From assembly GCA_040221055.1 (NCBI GenBank), contig JAVJVN010000020.1, forward strand, positions 1 to 64,000: a stretch of 64,000 nucleotides of DNA, given 5' to 3'. Every line of letters starts with the position of its first letter. Positions within the stretch are counted from its first letter, which is position 1. Shown here piece by piece: positions 44,748 to 54,702 of this stretch. Under the pieces are notes generated by a model that saw only the letters and a list, made by a program, of their open reading frames with translations, was not told the origin of the DNA and did no database searches. The position numbers were made by a program, and so were the translations under genes. This DNA is from Rhodothermales bacterium. Its GTDB lineage: Bacteria; Bacteroidota; Rhodothermia; Rhodothermales; UBA10348.

Positions 44748-46009
44748 GCGTCCGGGATATTGGGTTTCCACGTGCCCTGCGCGACGGCAGGAATGAAGGT
44801 GTCGAGACCGTCCGGTCTCCAGGTCAGGCGTCGTCCCTGTTCCGCGCTCATGTAGGCGGCCATGAGCTGTTCCGTGACGTCAAGACCCGCATGGAAGTCC
44901 AGCGCGGGTTGCTGGCCATCCAGGAAACAGCGGATCATGTGGCGGTTCTCGTCTTCGTATCCATATTCAGCCGCCTCGTTGCCCACGTAGGGCATGCTGC
45001 CCTGCTCAGCATTCTGCTTCTCCACCAGGTCTTCGCCGGACGAACCCGTGACATTCCTGCTCAGGAACACGGTCCCGCCGGAATCCAGTGAATTCACCCG
45101 CATGGAGTATTCAGGTCCCAGCAACTCGGAAGAAAGGCGAAGACCGGCCCCCACGAAACTCCAGGATGTTGTCACCTCGGCAATCAAGGGATGCCCCTGT
45201 TCGTCCACATACTCGATGGTGGCACGCGCGAAATCCTCGGCAGGTCGCGTTGCGTAATCGATGGACTTCCCGAACTGCGCACGCAGGATTTCCGCGTATT
45301 CAGGACGCGACCACTTCAGTGAGGCAATATGCCCGGTCACCGCTACCGGGCGGATGGACGACCGCGGAGCCCCCGGACGCGTAAGCAGATAGCGGGCTAC
45401 CTCGACGGAGTGGCACATCATGTCATTGAGGACGCCTCCACCCTGGCGGGTACCGTCCCAGAACCAGGCGGCATGCGGGCCGGAGTGCTCTTCGGCTGCC
45501 CGGGCCAGATACGGTCGGCCGCTGAGGGCCGCACCCCGCTTCCATGAAATCTCCTTGCCGCGCATGAGGGCCGGAGAGAATACCTGGTCCTCCAGATAGC
45601 CATGAAGCAGACCGGACTCTTCCACCAGTTCCACCACACGGCGGGCCTCGGCGACATTCCGGGCGAGGGGTTTCTCACAGGCCAGTCCCACCAATTCTCC
45701 TACGCCCCGTCCCAGCGCATCGACAATCTCTTCCATATTCTCGACACGGCGGTGGTTCGGGCCGCAGATCCAGAGGCAATCAATGGCCGGATCGGCAATC
45801 ATCTCCGTAATCGAACCATAGGCCTTGGCCTCACCGACCCGAAGCGTTCGAGCGAGGGTCGCAGCCTCCTCGGCATTCTCCCTGTTGGGACTCCAGACGC
45901 CCAGGATATCCGCGTCACGGACGGCCTGCCAGGAACGGATATGGAATTGGGCGATGAAGCCACTTCCGATGAAACCGACACCAAGTCTCTTTTTTCCGGT
46001 CATACTCAT
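44744..46009 (-). CDS. Gfo/Idh/MocA-family oxidoreductase
   Basis: 421 aa; ATG at 46009 with a second ATG at 46003. Rossmann motif VGFIGSGFIAQFHIRSW, then CEKPLARNVAEARRVVELVE with the family catalytic Lys, and a C-terminal domain with GGGVLNDMMCHSVEVARYLL. Cytoplasmic, acting on a sugar or sugar-like ring; substrate unknown. Starts four bases after the stop of the outer-membrane-like gene at 46014 and overlaps the propeller gene, forming a three-gene operon. Confidence 0.93.
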   Translation of the reverse strand: MSMTGKKRLGVGFIGSGFIAQFHIRSWQAVRDADILGVWSPNRENAEEAATLARTLRVGEAKAYGSITEMIADPAIDCLWICGPNHRRVENMEEIVDALGRGVGELVGLACEKPLARNVAEARRVVELVEESGLLHGYLEDQVFSPALMRGKEISWKRGAALSGRPYLARAAEEHSGPHAAWFWDGTRQGGGVLNDMMCHSVEVARYLLTRPGAPRSSIRPVAVTGHIASLKWSRPEYAEILRAQFGKSIDYATRPAEDFARATIEYVDEQGHPLIAEVTTSWSFVGAGLRLSSELLGPEYSMRVNSLDSGGTVFLSRNVTGSSGEDLVEKQNAEQGSMPYVGNEAAEYGYEDENRHMIRCFLDGQQPALDFHAGLDVTEQLMAAYMSAEQGRRLTWRPDGLDTFIPAVAQGTWKPNIPDA

Positions 46010-46013
46010 GCGT

Positions 46014-47285
46014 TTATCCGCCGAAACGGGAATTCACGACGTTGTTGTAAATGGAACCGAATCGGTAGCTGAGCCCCATCTCCAGCTCATACGAGAAGCT
46101 GGTCGGCAGGCTGATGCGCCCGAGCAGGATGTCCTCGTCCGAGGCGTCTGCCTGGGCAAGATAGATCTGGTCGTGGATGGAAGATACCTGTGCACCCAGG
46201 TTGACCGAGAGCCCTCGCAGCAGCCGGAAATAAATGTCCCCGCCGAATTCGACCTTGTACAGGTCCGTCAGGGATTTCTCGTAGTCCGTCAGGAACGATT
46301 CGAACTGGACGCGTGCATTGGCCGAACCCCACGGGCGCGAGAGGTCAAGCCGGAGCGACAGTTGCTGCTGGATGACCGACTCCTCCAGTTTCTCGAATAC
46401 CGTAATCTCGTTGTAGTTGAAGTGCCGGAAGTTCAGCTCCCACTGGATGCGCAATTCGCGTTGGGAGGACTGATCGTACGGAAAGATGTTGTACTCGATG
46501 GTCGGTGAGACCGACAGGGAGTAGTCAATGTTGTTCCGGGTGCTGGTCTCCGAATAGGATGTTGCTCCGACACCCCAATGATCCCCGATGGACTTGACAA
46601 CGAGGCCATACACGGAGCCGTCCCGCTGGATGACGGACAGCGTCCCATCGGTCACGTCGTAGGTATTCTCCCGGTATGAAAAACGACCGTTCATGGAGGT
46701 TTTCCACATCTCCGTGACGCGACTCGCGCTGAGACGCGGATTCAGGCGCAGGGACGTGCTGGACTCCTCGGCATCATAGTTGCCGTTGACGCTCACGTTG
46801 AAGACCCAGAAATTCCAGGGATCCTCCACGGGACCCTCGTCCACGATGGATTCCCCGACGGCCGGGTTCACACGTACCACGACCTGGTCACCGGTCCGCG
46901 TGCGCACCAAGTACGGGACGAGACCACGCGCAATGGCCTCCGTCAGTCCTGCCCGACGCTCATTTTCAATATCCGTGGAACTCGAGCTGTACGTGAGGAC
47001 GTCCGTCCGGCCGGCATAGGGGCCAAGACCAATGAATTCCAACTGGTAGGTGCTCCCACCTGAGCCGGACGATTCGCGGGTAACGAGTACATGCACATCC
47101 GACCCGACCCGGTCCCGGACATGGTTCACGTAGTCGATCTCCCGTCTGATGTAATCGAAATCACATCGCGTGTTCTGACAGTCCAGGAAGACGGCAATGG
47201 TCTGGGGGCGGGTATCCTGGGATACGGCCGGCCGAACAGGCATGGCCAACAGGCAAAGTAAACCGGCAAAAAGGTAAAGGCGCAC
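46014..47285 (-). CDS. Probable outer-membrane protein with N-terminal Cys-motif domain
   Basis: 423 aa from the GTG at 47285, which directly opens a signal peptide (LYLFAGLLCLLAMPV, cleavage near AVSQ at ~23); the frame continues upstream through a terminator hairpin to another GTG, which is rejected. Residues ~25-130 are a globular domain beginning IAVFLDCQNTRCDFDYIRREIDYVNHVRD with two Cys; ~170-423 alternate like a beta-barrel and end in LSYRFGSIYNNVVNSRF. No family name can be given. First gene of the operon with the oxidoreductase and propeller. Confidence 0.68.
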   Translation of the reverse strand: MRLYLFAGLLCLLAMPVRPAVSQDTRPQTIAVFLDCQNTRCDFDYIRREIDYVNHVRDRVGSDVHVLVTRESSGSGGSTYQLEFIGLGPYAGRTDVLTYSSSSTDIENERRAGLTEAIARGLVPYLVRTRTGDQVVVRVNPAVGESIVDEGPVEDPWNFWVFNVSVNGNYDAEESSTSLRLNPRLSASRVTEMWKTSMNGRFSYRENTYDVTDGTLSVIQRDGSVYGLVVKSIGDHWGVGATSYSETSTRNNIDYSLSVSPTIEYNIFPYDQSSQRELRIQWELNFRHFNYNEITVFEKLEESVIQQQLSLRLDLSRPWGSANARVQFESFLTDYEKSLTDLYKVEFGGDIYFRLLRGLSVNLGAQVSSIHDQIYLAQADASDEDILLGRISLPTSFSYELEMGLSYRFGSIYNNVVNSRFGG

Positions 47286-47306
47286 GTCCGGATTGGGATA
47301 AAATGA

Positions 47307-47336
47307 GAAGAGCTCGGCCTTTCGGCCGAGCTCTTC
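47307..47336 (-). terminator. Perfect 13-bp intrinsic terminator in the leader of the gene at 46014
   Basis: GAAGAGCTCGGCC / GGCCGAGCTCTTC, with loop TTTC on the plus strand (GAAA, a stable tetraloop, on the minus strand), is followed on the minus strand by CTCATTTTA. It lies 22 bases before the GTG start of the outer-membrane-like gene and downstream of no minus-strand gene, so it reads as an attenuator in the leader or as the end of an untracked small RNA. Confidence 0.8.
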
Positions 47337-47553
47337 ACGGGACAAACCGCCTTGAGACGGATCCTGGATGAACAAGATGTCGCCTCGATGAAGAGTATCG
47401 GCCACCACGAAAATAACTTAAACAGGTCGGGGGTACGGGCGATTGACCGAACATTCATCACGCATTCGATGGATTCCGGAGTGGACCAGGCCGGTTTTGG
47501 TAAAACCAGACCCGTATGCACGCGTAGGACTGCCATCCTTTACCGACGATTCC

Positions 47554-48792
47554 ATGCGAGAACGAATTACTGAGGCCATCGTGGCCCGGATATTGACCGA
47601 CCTGCCCGAGGGCGCGACCCACAGTCGTGCATCCATGCAGGACGCCCTGACACAGGCCGGGACCCCTCCTTCACTGCTGAATTTCCTGGATCGGACCCTG
47701 GAGCGCCGGACAGAACTCGAGCTCCGGGAAGCCCTTGACAGCTCCTTTGCCTGGTTCAATGCGGCCGATGCAGGGGTAGCCGGAGCCATGGAACACCTGC
47801 ACCATGAAGCCTTGCGGGCCGCATGTTTTCCACCGGACGAGTGGCCCCGGGCCGTTCACCACGCAGTCGAGACCACACTGTCCTATTTGCTGGATCCGAC
47901 GCGGACCCTTGTCGCCTTCCTGTTCGCGGAGGGATCCGACAGTGCCCGTGCGGCCGACGCCCGCCGCAGGAGCGGCTACTTCCGGGACTACTCCCACCTG
48001 ACCCGGGCCGTCGGGGCATTCATCGACAAGAAGAAGGAGGAGTTGATTTCACGTCACGAATTGGCCGGTGTCCTGCGCCACGTGGATCGGAACATCGTCT
48101 CGGAATTCGATGCCGATGCATGGATGAACCACTTGAGCCCGCTGGTGACCTTTGTGTCGTTTTCGGGATTGATTTCCGAGGGCCTGCCGGTTGCTTTCGC
48201 CAGCCGGTTCCTGGAAGCCAGAGGCCATACGGCCGCGCGGGACGCTGTCGAAACGGCGGCCGACAAGGCGCGTGCGGACATGATTTCCGTACCCACCCTG
48301 ACGTCCTTGCTGCGCACACTGGGTACCGAGGAACCTGCCAGTCAGGAAGGGACGGCTCCGGAAGCCGCTCCGTCTGCGCCCGCTGAGCCCGCGCCACTCT
48401 GGAAACAATTTTCAAAGGCGCCCAACCACCCGCACCCGCCTGCAACGACGCGTCCCCCGGATGCTGCCCCGGCGCCCGGAGAGCCGCTTTGGAAAACATT
48501 CCAGGAACGTGCAGCTGTACCCGAGCCCGAGCTTCCGGAAATGGAACGGCAGGTGGTCGGCACGAACGGGCCCGACCGGATGCGGGTCATTGCCGAGCTT
48601 TTCGCGGGCAACGAGTCGCTCTACAGAACGGTCCTGTCCCGCCTCAACGCCGCGCCCGATTGGACGGCAGCCTCCCGCATCCTTGCGAATGATGTGTACA
48701 GGCCCCACGCGGTCGACATATATTCCGAGACCGCGGTGGCATTCACGAATGCCGTCGAAAGCCGGTATCACCCTCATCCCAACCAGTCCTGA
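47554..48792 (+). CDS. Cytoplasmic protein of unknown function with PLWKxF linker motifs
   Basis: 412 aa from the ATG at 47554. Helical N-terminal part (~1-265) with no signal or membrane segment; a Pro/Ala-rich disordered linker (~270-360) that carries the motif PLWK-[QT]-F twice ([13 protein letters not shown] and [12 protein letters not shown]); and a helical C-terminal domain (~365-412, [23 protein letters not shown]). I do not recognise the family. The repeated motif suggests binding to a partner through short linear motifs. Its stop is 8 bases before the carboxylase gene, so they form an operon. A GGTTTT/AAAACC dyad lies in its leader at 47493-47507. Confidence 0.65.
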   Translation: MRERITEAIVARILTDLPEGATHSRASMQDALTQAGTPPSLLNFLDRTLERRTELELREALDSSFAWFNAADAGVAGAMEHLHHEALRAACFPPDEWPRAVHHAVETTLSYLLDPTRTLVAFLFAEGSDSARAADARRRSGYFRDYSHLTRAVGAFIDKKKEELISRHELAGVLRHVDRNIVSEFDADAWMNHLSPLVTFVSFSGLISEGLPVAFASRFLEARGHTAARDAVETAADKARADMISVPTLTSLLRTLGTEEPASQEGTAPEAAPSAPAEPAPLWKQFSKAPNHPHPPATTRPPDAAPAPGEPLWKTFQERAAVPEPELPEMERQVVGTNGPDRMRVIAELFAGNESLYRTVLSRLNAAPDWTAASRILANDVYRPHAVDIYSETAVAFTNAVESRYHPHPNQS

Positions 48793-48800
48793 ACCGCATC

Positions 48801-50342
48801 ATGGCCGACCTCTACAAGGATCTTGACGAACGCAGGGATCTTGCCCTGCAGGGCGGTGGAGCCAAACGGATCGAGCAACAGCATGCCAAGGGCAAACTGA
48901 CAGCCAGGGAACGACTGGACCTGCTCCTGGACGAAGGTTCGTTCGAGGAGTTGGGTATGTTTGTCCGCCACCAGACCAAGGACTTCGGACTGGCCGACAA
49001 CCGCCCGTATGGTGATGGGGTGATCACCGGCTATGGCACCATTGACGGTCGTCTCGTCTATGTGTACTCCCAGGACTTCACCGTTTTCGGGGGTTCGCTG
49101 GGACAAGCCAATGCCCAGAAAATCGTCAAGGTCATGCAATTGGCCATGGACAACGGCGCACCCATCATCGGGCTGAACGACTCGGGGGGCGCCCGCATCC
49201 AGGAAGGCGTGGTTTCCCTGGGAGGCTACGCCGACATCTTCCTGCTGAATACCCTGGCCTCCGGGGTTGTCCCTCAGATCTCCGCCGTCATGGGTCCCTG
49301 CGCCGGGGGCGCGGTCTACAGTCCGGCCATCACGGACTTCGTGTTCATGGTTCAGGGAACGAGCTACATGTTCGTGACGGGACCCAATGTGGTCAAAACG
49401 GTCACGCAGGAGGATGTCTCGTCCGAGGAACTGGGCGGTGCCGGCACCCATGCCAGCAAGAGCGGCGTGGCCCACCGTGCATGCGCCAGCGAGGTGGATT
49501 GCCTGATGGCCATCCGCGCCCTGTTGGGATACCTGCCGTCCAACTGCGAAGAGCCCGCCCCCCGTTCGCCGTCGCCCGGACAACCGGTGTCGGATGAATC
49601 GCTCAACGCGGCTGTTCCGGAGAACCCGAACAAACCCTACGACATGCATTCCGTGATCGGCAGGATCGTGGATGCGGATTCGTTTTTCGAAATCCACCCG
49701 GACTTCGCCCCCAACATCCTGGTCGGATTTGCCCGCATGGATGGGCAACCGATCGGCATCGTGGCCAACAATCCGGCGGTCCTCGCCGGGGTGCTGGATA
49801 TCGATTCGTCCGTCAAGGGGGCCCGCTTCGTCCGCTTCTGCGATGCCTTCAACATTCCCCTTGTCGTTTTCGAGGATGTACCGGGGTTCATGCCGGGGAC
49901 CGATCAGGAGTGGCGCGGAATCATCCGGCACGGCGCCAAGCTGCTGTACGCCTTCTGCGAAGCCACGGTACCCAAGATCACCGTCATCACCCGGAAGGCC
50001 TACGGTGGTGCCTACGATGTCATGAACTCCAAGCATATCCGCGGCGACCTGAATCTGGCGTGGCCTACCGCGGAGATAGCCGTTATGGGGCCCAAGGGCG
50101 CCGTGGAAATCATTTACCGGAAAGAGATTGCCGGGTCCGACGAACCAGAGGCCACCCAGGCCCGGATTGAAGCCGAGTACCGGGAGCGGTTTGCCAACCC
50201 CTATATTGCCGCTGAGTACGGCTATGTGGACGATGTCATCCGGCCGTCGGAAACGCGGGCGCGGCTCATCCGGGGGCTGGAGATGTTGCGGAACAAGGCC
50301 GTTCGCAACCCGAAAAGGAAGCACGGAAACATCCCGCTTTAA
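48801..50342 (+). CDS. pccB: Acyl-CoA (propionyl-CoA type) carboxylase beta subunit
   Basis: 513 aa. Carboxyltransferase with both crotonase-like halves: [39 protein letters not shown] in the N-terminal half; [29 protein letters not shown] and [13 protein letters not shown] in the C-terminal half. These are typical of propionyl/methylmalonyl-CoA carboxylases. The biotin-carrying alpha subunit is not in the window. Cytoplasmic. Confidence 0.95.
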   Translation: MADLYKDLDERRDLALQGGGAKRIEQQHAKGKLTARERLDLLLDEGSFEELGMFVRHQTKDFGLADNRPYGDGVITGYGTIDGRLVYVYSQDFTVFGGSLGQANAQKIVKVMQLAMDNGAPIIGLNDSGGARIQEGVVSLGGYADIFLLNTLASGVVPQISAVMGPCAGGAVYSPAITDFVFMVQGTSYMFVTGPNVVKTVTQEDVSSEELGGAGTHASKSGVAHRACASEVDCLMAIRALLGYLPSNCEEPAPRSPSPGQPVSDESLNAAVPENPNKPYDMHSVIGRIVDADSFFEIHPDFAPNILVGFARMDGQPIGIVANNPAVLAGVLDIDSSVKGARFVRFCDAFNIPLVVFEDVPGFMPGTDQEWRGIIRHGAKLLYAFCEATVPKITVITRKAYGGAYDVMNSKHIRGDLNLAWPTAEIAVMGPKGAVEIIYRKEIAGSDEPEATQARIEAEYRERFANPYIAAEYGYVDDVIRPSETRARLIRGLEMLRNKAVRNPKRKHGNIPL

Positions 50343-50382
50343 CCCATTGTATTCTACCGCTTAAACCATCCGGTACAAAGCT

Positions 50383-52572
50383 GTGCATCCATCCTACCTG
50401 GCCACCGTCCGACTCCTGACCCTGACCCTGTTGATTGTCCTGTCGTCCGGAGCGGCCGAGGCCCGCCAGCAGGACGCACAACGGGTGGACCTCCTTCCTC
50501 CGACCACCCTGCAGACGACCGTGAACCTGGACCGGATGGGGTTGGGAGAGGGCGCTGAGCAATGGTCCGAGCGTGTGCTGATGGAAAAGTTGTCCGTCCT
50601 CTACGGTCATCAGTCCGATCTTATGGCCGCTATTGCACGTGACGACCGGGACGCCGTCGTGGCTTCGTTGGATCTGGCCATGACGGAGCTGGGCGATCTG
50701 CTGCGACAGGACGGCGTCACCGACAATGACCGTTTTTCCGATGCCTATCGGATGGTCGTGACCGAGTACGAACGATTCTACGGTCCGACGGACACCCTTT
50801 TTGTGGCCTTCGGGGACATTTTCGAACTGCGCCGTGACATGTTCGCGGCCCTGGAACAGACGCAGGATCCCCTGCTGGAGGACGTGGTCCCGTCCGGACT
50901 GCAACCCGTCGGGACGGATGTCCCCATGACCATGAACCGGTTGGTCGAGAATTCCATGGAGTTCCTGTTGCGCGACCGGAAGGAAGTGTTGCAGACCTGG
51001 CTGCGCCGGGCGGATACGTACTTCCCCATGATCGAACAGATTTTCGCGGAGGAAGGTGTGCCGGATGAACTCAAGTACCTGGCCATGATCGAGTCGGGAT
51101 TGAACCCCCGGGCGCGATCCTGGGCGTCTGCCGGTGGCATGTGGCAGTTCATGGCGGCTACCGGTCGGGCCTACGACCTGAACGTGAACGCGTGGGTGGA
51201 CGATCGTGCCGACCCTGAACTTGCCACCCGCGCCGCAGCCCGCCACCTGAAGGATCTGTATCAGATGTATGGACAGGATTGGCAGGTGGCCCTGGCCGGG
51301 TACAACTGTTCCCCCCGTTGCATAAAGCGTGCCCAGCAGCGTGCAAGGAACACCGGAATAAGCAACCCGGACTACTGGGATATCTACCCCTACCTGCCCC
51401 GGGAGACCCGGAACTATGTTCCGATGTTCATTGCCACGTCACTGATTGCGTCCAATCCGACCGCCTTCGGTGTGCCGGTGCCGTCCGAACCGGGCCCCGC
51501 CTATGCCTACCATGTGGTGCCGGTCACCGGAATGCTGTCCCTTGAGGACGTGGCCACCATGGCCGGTACCGACGTCACCACGTTGAAGGCATTGAACCCC
51601 AACCTTCGCAGGGATACCCTGCCCCCTTCGACGGGTGAATTCAACCTGCGACTTCCGCTCGGAACGCGGGACGCCTTCGCAGCGGCCTACGAGGCATTGC
51701 CCCCGTCGGCACGGCGACCCTCGGGCGAATATGTGGTCAAGTCCGGAGACACGTTGAGCGGCATTTCGCAGGACTTCGGCGTATCGGTCTCGCAGATCAT
51801 GCAGAAGAACGGACTCCGATCCACGCGTATCAACATCGGCCAGCGCCTGGTGGTACCCATCGCCGACTACACGACCGACATTTCGACCGTCCAGTTCGCA
51901 GGAACGGCCGCGGATATATCGTATCCACCGCGTCGCATCCAGCCCATCCGATTGGAACAGGAGCAGGCTCCTGCCCTTGCCGGTGCAGGCCCTGTTCCTG
52001 CCGCAACGCCGGTCCGTACGGTCTCCACTACACCCATCGGTGCGGACGGACCGGGAACGGCTTCGGCCACCCCGCCGGCTGAAGTCCGGATTGTCCACGT
52101 GGTCCGCCGCGGCGAGACCCTCAGCGGGCTCGCCACCCGGTACAATGTCCCGCTCGACAACATCCGCGGGTGGAACAGCATGTCCGGGTCACGGATCAAT
52201 GTCGGACAACGGCTGACCATCTATACGGATGGCCGATCGGCTCCGGCAACCACAACGGCGGAATCGAATGAGCCGGTTCAGTACACGGTCAAGCGGGGCG
52301 ACACCCTGAGTCAGATTGCCGAATCGTACGGCGTCGGCGTCTCCCAATTGCGCCAGTGGAACAGCATAAGCGGATCGAACATCCGCATTGGACAGCGCCT
52401 GACGGTGTATCCCGGAACGTCGAGCTCCGTAACGTACACGGTCCAACGCGGTGACACGCTGATCGGAATTGCCGGCAGGCATGGTGTGACGGTCGCCCTG
52501 ATCAAGGACTGGAACAACCTGTCCTCGAACACCATCCGCGTCGGACAGCAGCTCAGGATACTCAGGCAATAA
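50383..52572 (+). CDS. LysM lytic transglycosylase of MltD type
   Basis: 729 aa from a GTG start. Signal peptide ends near AEARQ (~28). Residues ~30-210 are a helical region; ~225-340 the SLT domain, with catalytic Glu237 in MIESGLNP and the following GGMWQFMAATGRAYDL and AGYNCSP. A degenerate LysM-like segment lies near 375-425, then four clear LysM domains at ~448-493, 568-612, 631-675 and 683-727 separated by Thr/Pro/Ala linkers. It cleaves glycan strands in the periplasm. It opens the block leading to the sigma factor, 45 bases before it. Confidence 0.94.
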   Translation: MHPSYLATVRLLTLTLLIVLSSGAAEARQQDAQRVDLLPPTTLQTTVNLDRMGLGEGAEQWSERVLMEKLSVLYGHQSDLMAAIARDDRDAVVASLDLAMTELGDLLRQDGVTDNDRFSDAYRMVVTEYERFYGPTDTLFVAFGDIFELRRDMFAALEQTQDPLLEDVVPSGLQPVGTDVPMTMNRLVENSMEFLLRDRKEVLQTWLRRADTYFPMIEQIFAEEGVPDELKYLAMIESGLNPRARSWASAGGMWQFMAATGRAYDLNVNAWVDDRADPELATRAAARHLKDLYQMYGQDWQVALAGYNCSPRCIKRAQQRARNTGISNPDYWDIYPYLPRETRNYVPMFIATSLIASNPTAFGVPVPSEPGPAYAYHVVPVTGMLSLEDVATMAGTDVTTLKALNPNLRRDTLPPSTGEFNLRLPLGTRDAFAAAYEALPPSARRPSGEYVVKSGDTLSGISQDFGVSVSQIMQKNGLRSTRINIGQRLVVPIADYTTDISTVQFAGTAADISYPPRRIQPIRLEQEQAPALAGAGPVPAATPVRTVSTTPIGADGPGTASATPPAEVRIVHVVRRGETLSGLATRYNVPLDNIRGWNSMSGSRINVGQRLTIYTDGRSAPATTTAESNEPVQYTVKRGDTLSQIAESYGVGVSQLRQWNSISGSNIRIGQRLTVYPGTSSSVTYTVQRGDTLIGIAGRHGVTVALIKDWNNLSSNTIRVGQQLRILRQ

Positions 52573-52617
52573 TCCCGGCAGCGCGTGCGTTGTATCCGGG
52601 AACGGTTCAACAACGAC

Positions 52618-53202
52618 ATGCATCCGACGGACGAGGAGCTTGCTGGCGCATACGCGGAACGGGGTGACGACCACGCGTTCCGGATCCTGGTGGAACGCCA
52701 TCAGGAGAAGGTGTATGGGTACCTGCTGGGGATGGTCCGGGACCGGGCCGTCGCCGACGATCTCTTCCAGGAAACCTTCATCCGCGTGATTGCGGCGCTC
52801 CGGAAAGACCGGGGCTCCTACCATCATCAGGGGCGCTTCCTTGGATGGATCATGCGGATTGCCCGCAATGCGGCGCTGGACCATTTGCGTACCCGCAAGA
52901 AATGGCAGGACGTACCGGACAATGAAGACTTCAGTTGGTGGGACACCCTGCCCGCTGATGACCTCCCCACGGACGACGTGTTGCAGGCCGGCCAGGAAGC
53001 CGATATCCTCATGGCCTGCATAGATCGGTTGCCTCCCGAACAACGGGAAGTGGTCCTGCTCCGGCATGAATCCGACCTGACCTTCCGCGAGATTGCCGCA
53101 CTGACCGACTGTTCCATCAACACGGCCTTGGGCCGCATGCGATACGCCCTGTTGAACCTCAGAAAAATGCTCGAAGTCACCGAATTACCGGTAGGCGCCT
53201 GA
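52618..53202 (+). CDS. ECF-type RNA polymerase sigma factor
   Basis: 194 aa from the ATG at 52618 (a GTG at 52585 is less likely). Region 2: AFRILVERHQEKVYGYLLGMVRDRAVADDLFQETFIRV; region 4: LPPEQREVVLLRHESDLTFREIAALTDCSINTALGRMRYALLNLRKML. One base separates its stop from the anti-sigma candidate. Probably governs this operon; the promoter motif cannot be read from one copy. Confidence 0.95.
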   Translation: MHPTDEELAGAYAERGDDHAFRILVERHQEKVYGYLLGMVRDRAVADDLFQETFIRVIAALRKDRGSYHHQGRFLGWIMRIARNAALDHLRTRKKWQDVPDNEDFSWWDTLPADDLPTDDVLQAGQEADILMACIDRLPPEQREVVLLRHESDLTFREIAALTDCSINTALGRMRYALLNLRKMLEVTELPVGA

Positions 53203-53203
53203 T

Positions 53204-53746
53204 ATGGAAGACCAACGCAAACAGACCCTCCTGCACCTGTACGATGAGCCCCGCGAGGACAGCGACCTGCGCGCGCTGTTGGCCGATGCGTCGGTGCGTG
53301 ACGAGTACCGGACGCTGTCCGAGGTGAAATTCAAGCTCGATCGGCGCCCGGCCGTCCGACCCGATGCCGAGGTCCTGGACCGGATCATGGCCGCGGCCAC
53401 CGCTCCTCCGTCGGCCCAACGTACGGACCGTCCGGCCGTCCACCGGTTCATGCGGCCCCGCCGCCTGTTGTTCTCGGGTCTCGCGGTGGCCGCGGCCCTT
53501 GTACTGGCGGTGGCCCTCGGGTGGTTTTCCACACCGGATCCGGAAACCGTTCCGGGGACCACGCCGCCTGCGCTTGCTGCCGACACCGAGTTGTCGTGGG
53601 ACGATGCGACCCATATCCGCCAAGTCTATCGCCGCATGGATTCCATGCGGCCCCAATCCCCACTCTCATGGGACGAACCCCCGGTCCCACTTGAATCACT
53701 GCCTTCAGGGCGCCCCGGCAATCTGGTGCCGGTGGGTGCCAACTGA
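53204..53746 (+). CDS. Single-pass membrane protein, probable anti-sigma factor
   Basis: 180 aa. Cytoplasmic N-terminal part (~1-85) contains repeated Leu/Asp pattern (LHLYDEPREDSDLRALLADAS) rather than a zinc HxxxCxxC motif; one transmembrane helix at ~90-108; a periplasmic tail with Pro-rich segments. Position straight after the ECF sigma gene and topology argue for anti-sigma, but no anti-sigma domain signature is present, so this is inference. Confidence 0.65.
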   Translation: MEDQRKQTLLHLYDEPREDSDLRALLADASVRDEYRTLSEVKFKLDRRPAVRPDAEVLDRIMAAATAPPSAQRTDRPAVHRFMRPRRLLFSGLAVAAALVLAVALGWFSTPDPETVPGTTPPALAADTELSWDDATHIRQVYRRMDSMRPQSPLSWDEPPVPLESLPSGRPGNLVPVGAN

Positions 53747-53765
53747 TGAAAAGAACGCTACGGTC

Positions 53766-54635
53766 ATGAATACGAGAACCCTGATTCTTCTTGCGATCCT
53801 TCTGCTGGGATCAAGTACGGCCACCCGGGCACAGACCGTGCACAAGGTGTCGTTCGAAAACGGCGTCGTCTATGTTGACGGCAACCGACTGGCACCCAAG
53901 GACTTGCCGGCCTCCCTCGATGCCCGCTCCCTCCGCGGGAATCTGAACTTCTGGAGTGATGAGGATGCCTTGCTTCAAATCCGCGACCACGTGTACCAGG
54001 TGGTGGACGGCAAGCTGCTGGAAGTCAAGGTGGACGAGCAGGAACCCGGCCGGGTCATGGTCTACTTTGCAAATGAGGACAAGGAATTCCCGGTACGCGT
54101 GCTCCGTTCCAACAACGCCGGCGTACTGACGGAACGCAGCAACGACCAATACTCGTTCTACGTCAAAGCCCTGCAGTCCCAGGCCGCTGAGCTGGACAGT
54201 ATCCGTGTCGTCTTCGAGAAGACCACACCGGAAAAGGCAGGTATCATGCGACGGATGGTGGCCGAAGTCGAATCGGCCGCCCGGATTGCTGAAGTCCTTC
54301 CGCAGGCCCAGTACCAGGCCTACCTCCACGAAGTGCAGGACAATGATCGCGAGCTCTACGAACAGCTTCGCCTGGAGCATGCGCTGGAGTCGGAATCCCG
54401 CATGCTTGCCCGACGGATTGTCTCGGCCCGCTCCGAGGCCGATTCGGAGCGACTCCGGAAAGAGCTGCATACCAAATTGAACACGATCTTCGAGCTCAAA
54501 CAGAAAAACCGCCAGCGTGAAATCGAGCAGCTCTCCGCCCAGCTGAGGGATCTCCAGGAGCGTCTGCAGGCCCGTGAGAGCCAGCGGGATGCCCTCATCC
54601 AGCGGCGGATAGAAGAACTCACCGGCAAGCAATAG
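53766..54635 (+). CDS. Secreted protein with C-terminal coiled coil, unknown function
   Basis: 289 aa from the ATG at 53766; signal peptide ends near TRAQ (~23). Residues ~25-150 are beta-rich; ~155-289 are charged helices with strong coiled-coil heptads (KQKNRQREIEQLSAQLRDLQERLQARESQRDALIQRRIEEL). The ending pattern L-x-E-R-x-x-x-R-x-x-x-R-D-x-x-I-x-x-R/K-x-x-E-L recurs at the end of the next gene, so the two are likely paired periplasmic proteins. Follows the anti-sigma candidate by 19 bases. No family name recognised. Confidence 0.72.
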   Translation: MNTRTLILLAILLLGSSTATRAQTVHKVSFENGVVYVDGNRLAPKDLPASLDARSLRGNLNFWSDEDALLQIRDHVYQVVDGKLLEVKVDEQEPGRVMVYFANEDKEFPVRVLRSNNAGVLTERSNDQYSFYVKALQSQAAELDSIRVVFEKTTPEKAGIMRRMVAEVESAARIAEVLPQAQYQAYLHEVQDNDRELYEQLRLEHALESESRMLARRIVSARSEADSERLRKELHTKLNTIFELKQKNRQREIEQLSAQLRDLQERLQARESQRDALIQRRIEELTGKQ

Positions 54636-54702
54636 AAGGCCGCGCACCGGTAGCCACTCATTCCACCCCCAACGCACGTACCTCAACCAAACCCTATACG
54701 TC

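Noticed and set aside
48774-50324. 516-residue open frame on the minus strand
   Set aside because: Antisense to the carboxylase beta subunit, which has unmistakable family motifs on the plus strand; the minus translation is low-complexity and matches nothing.
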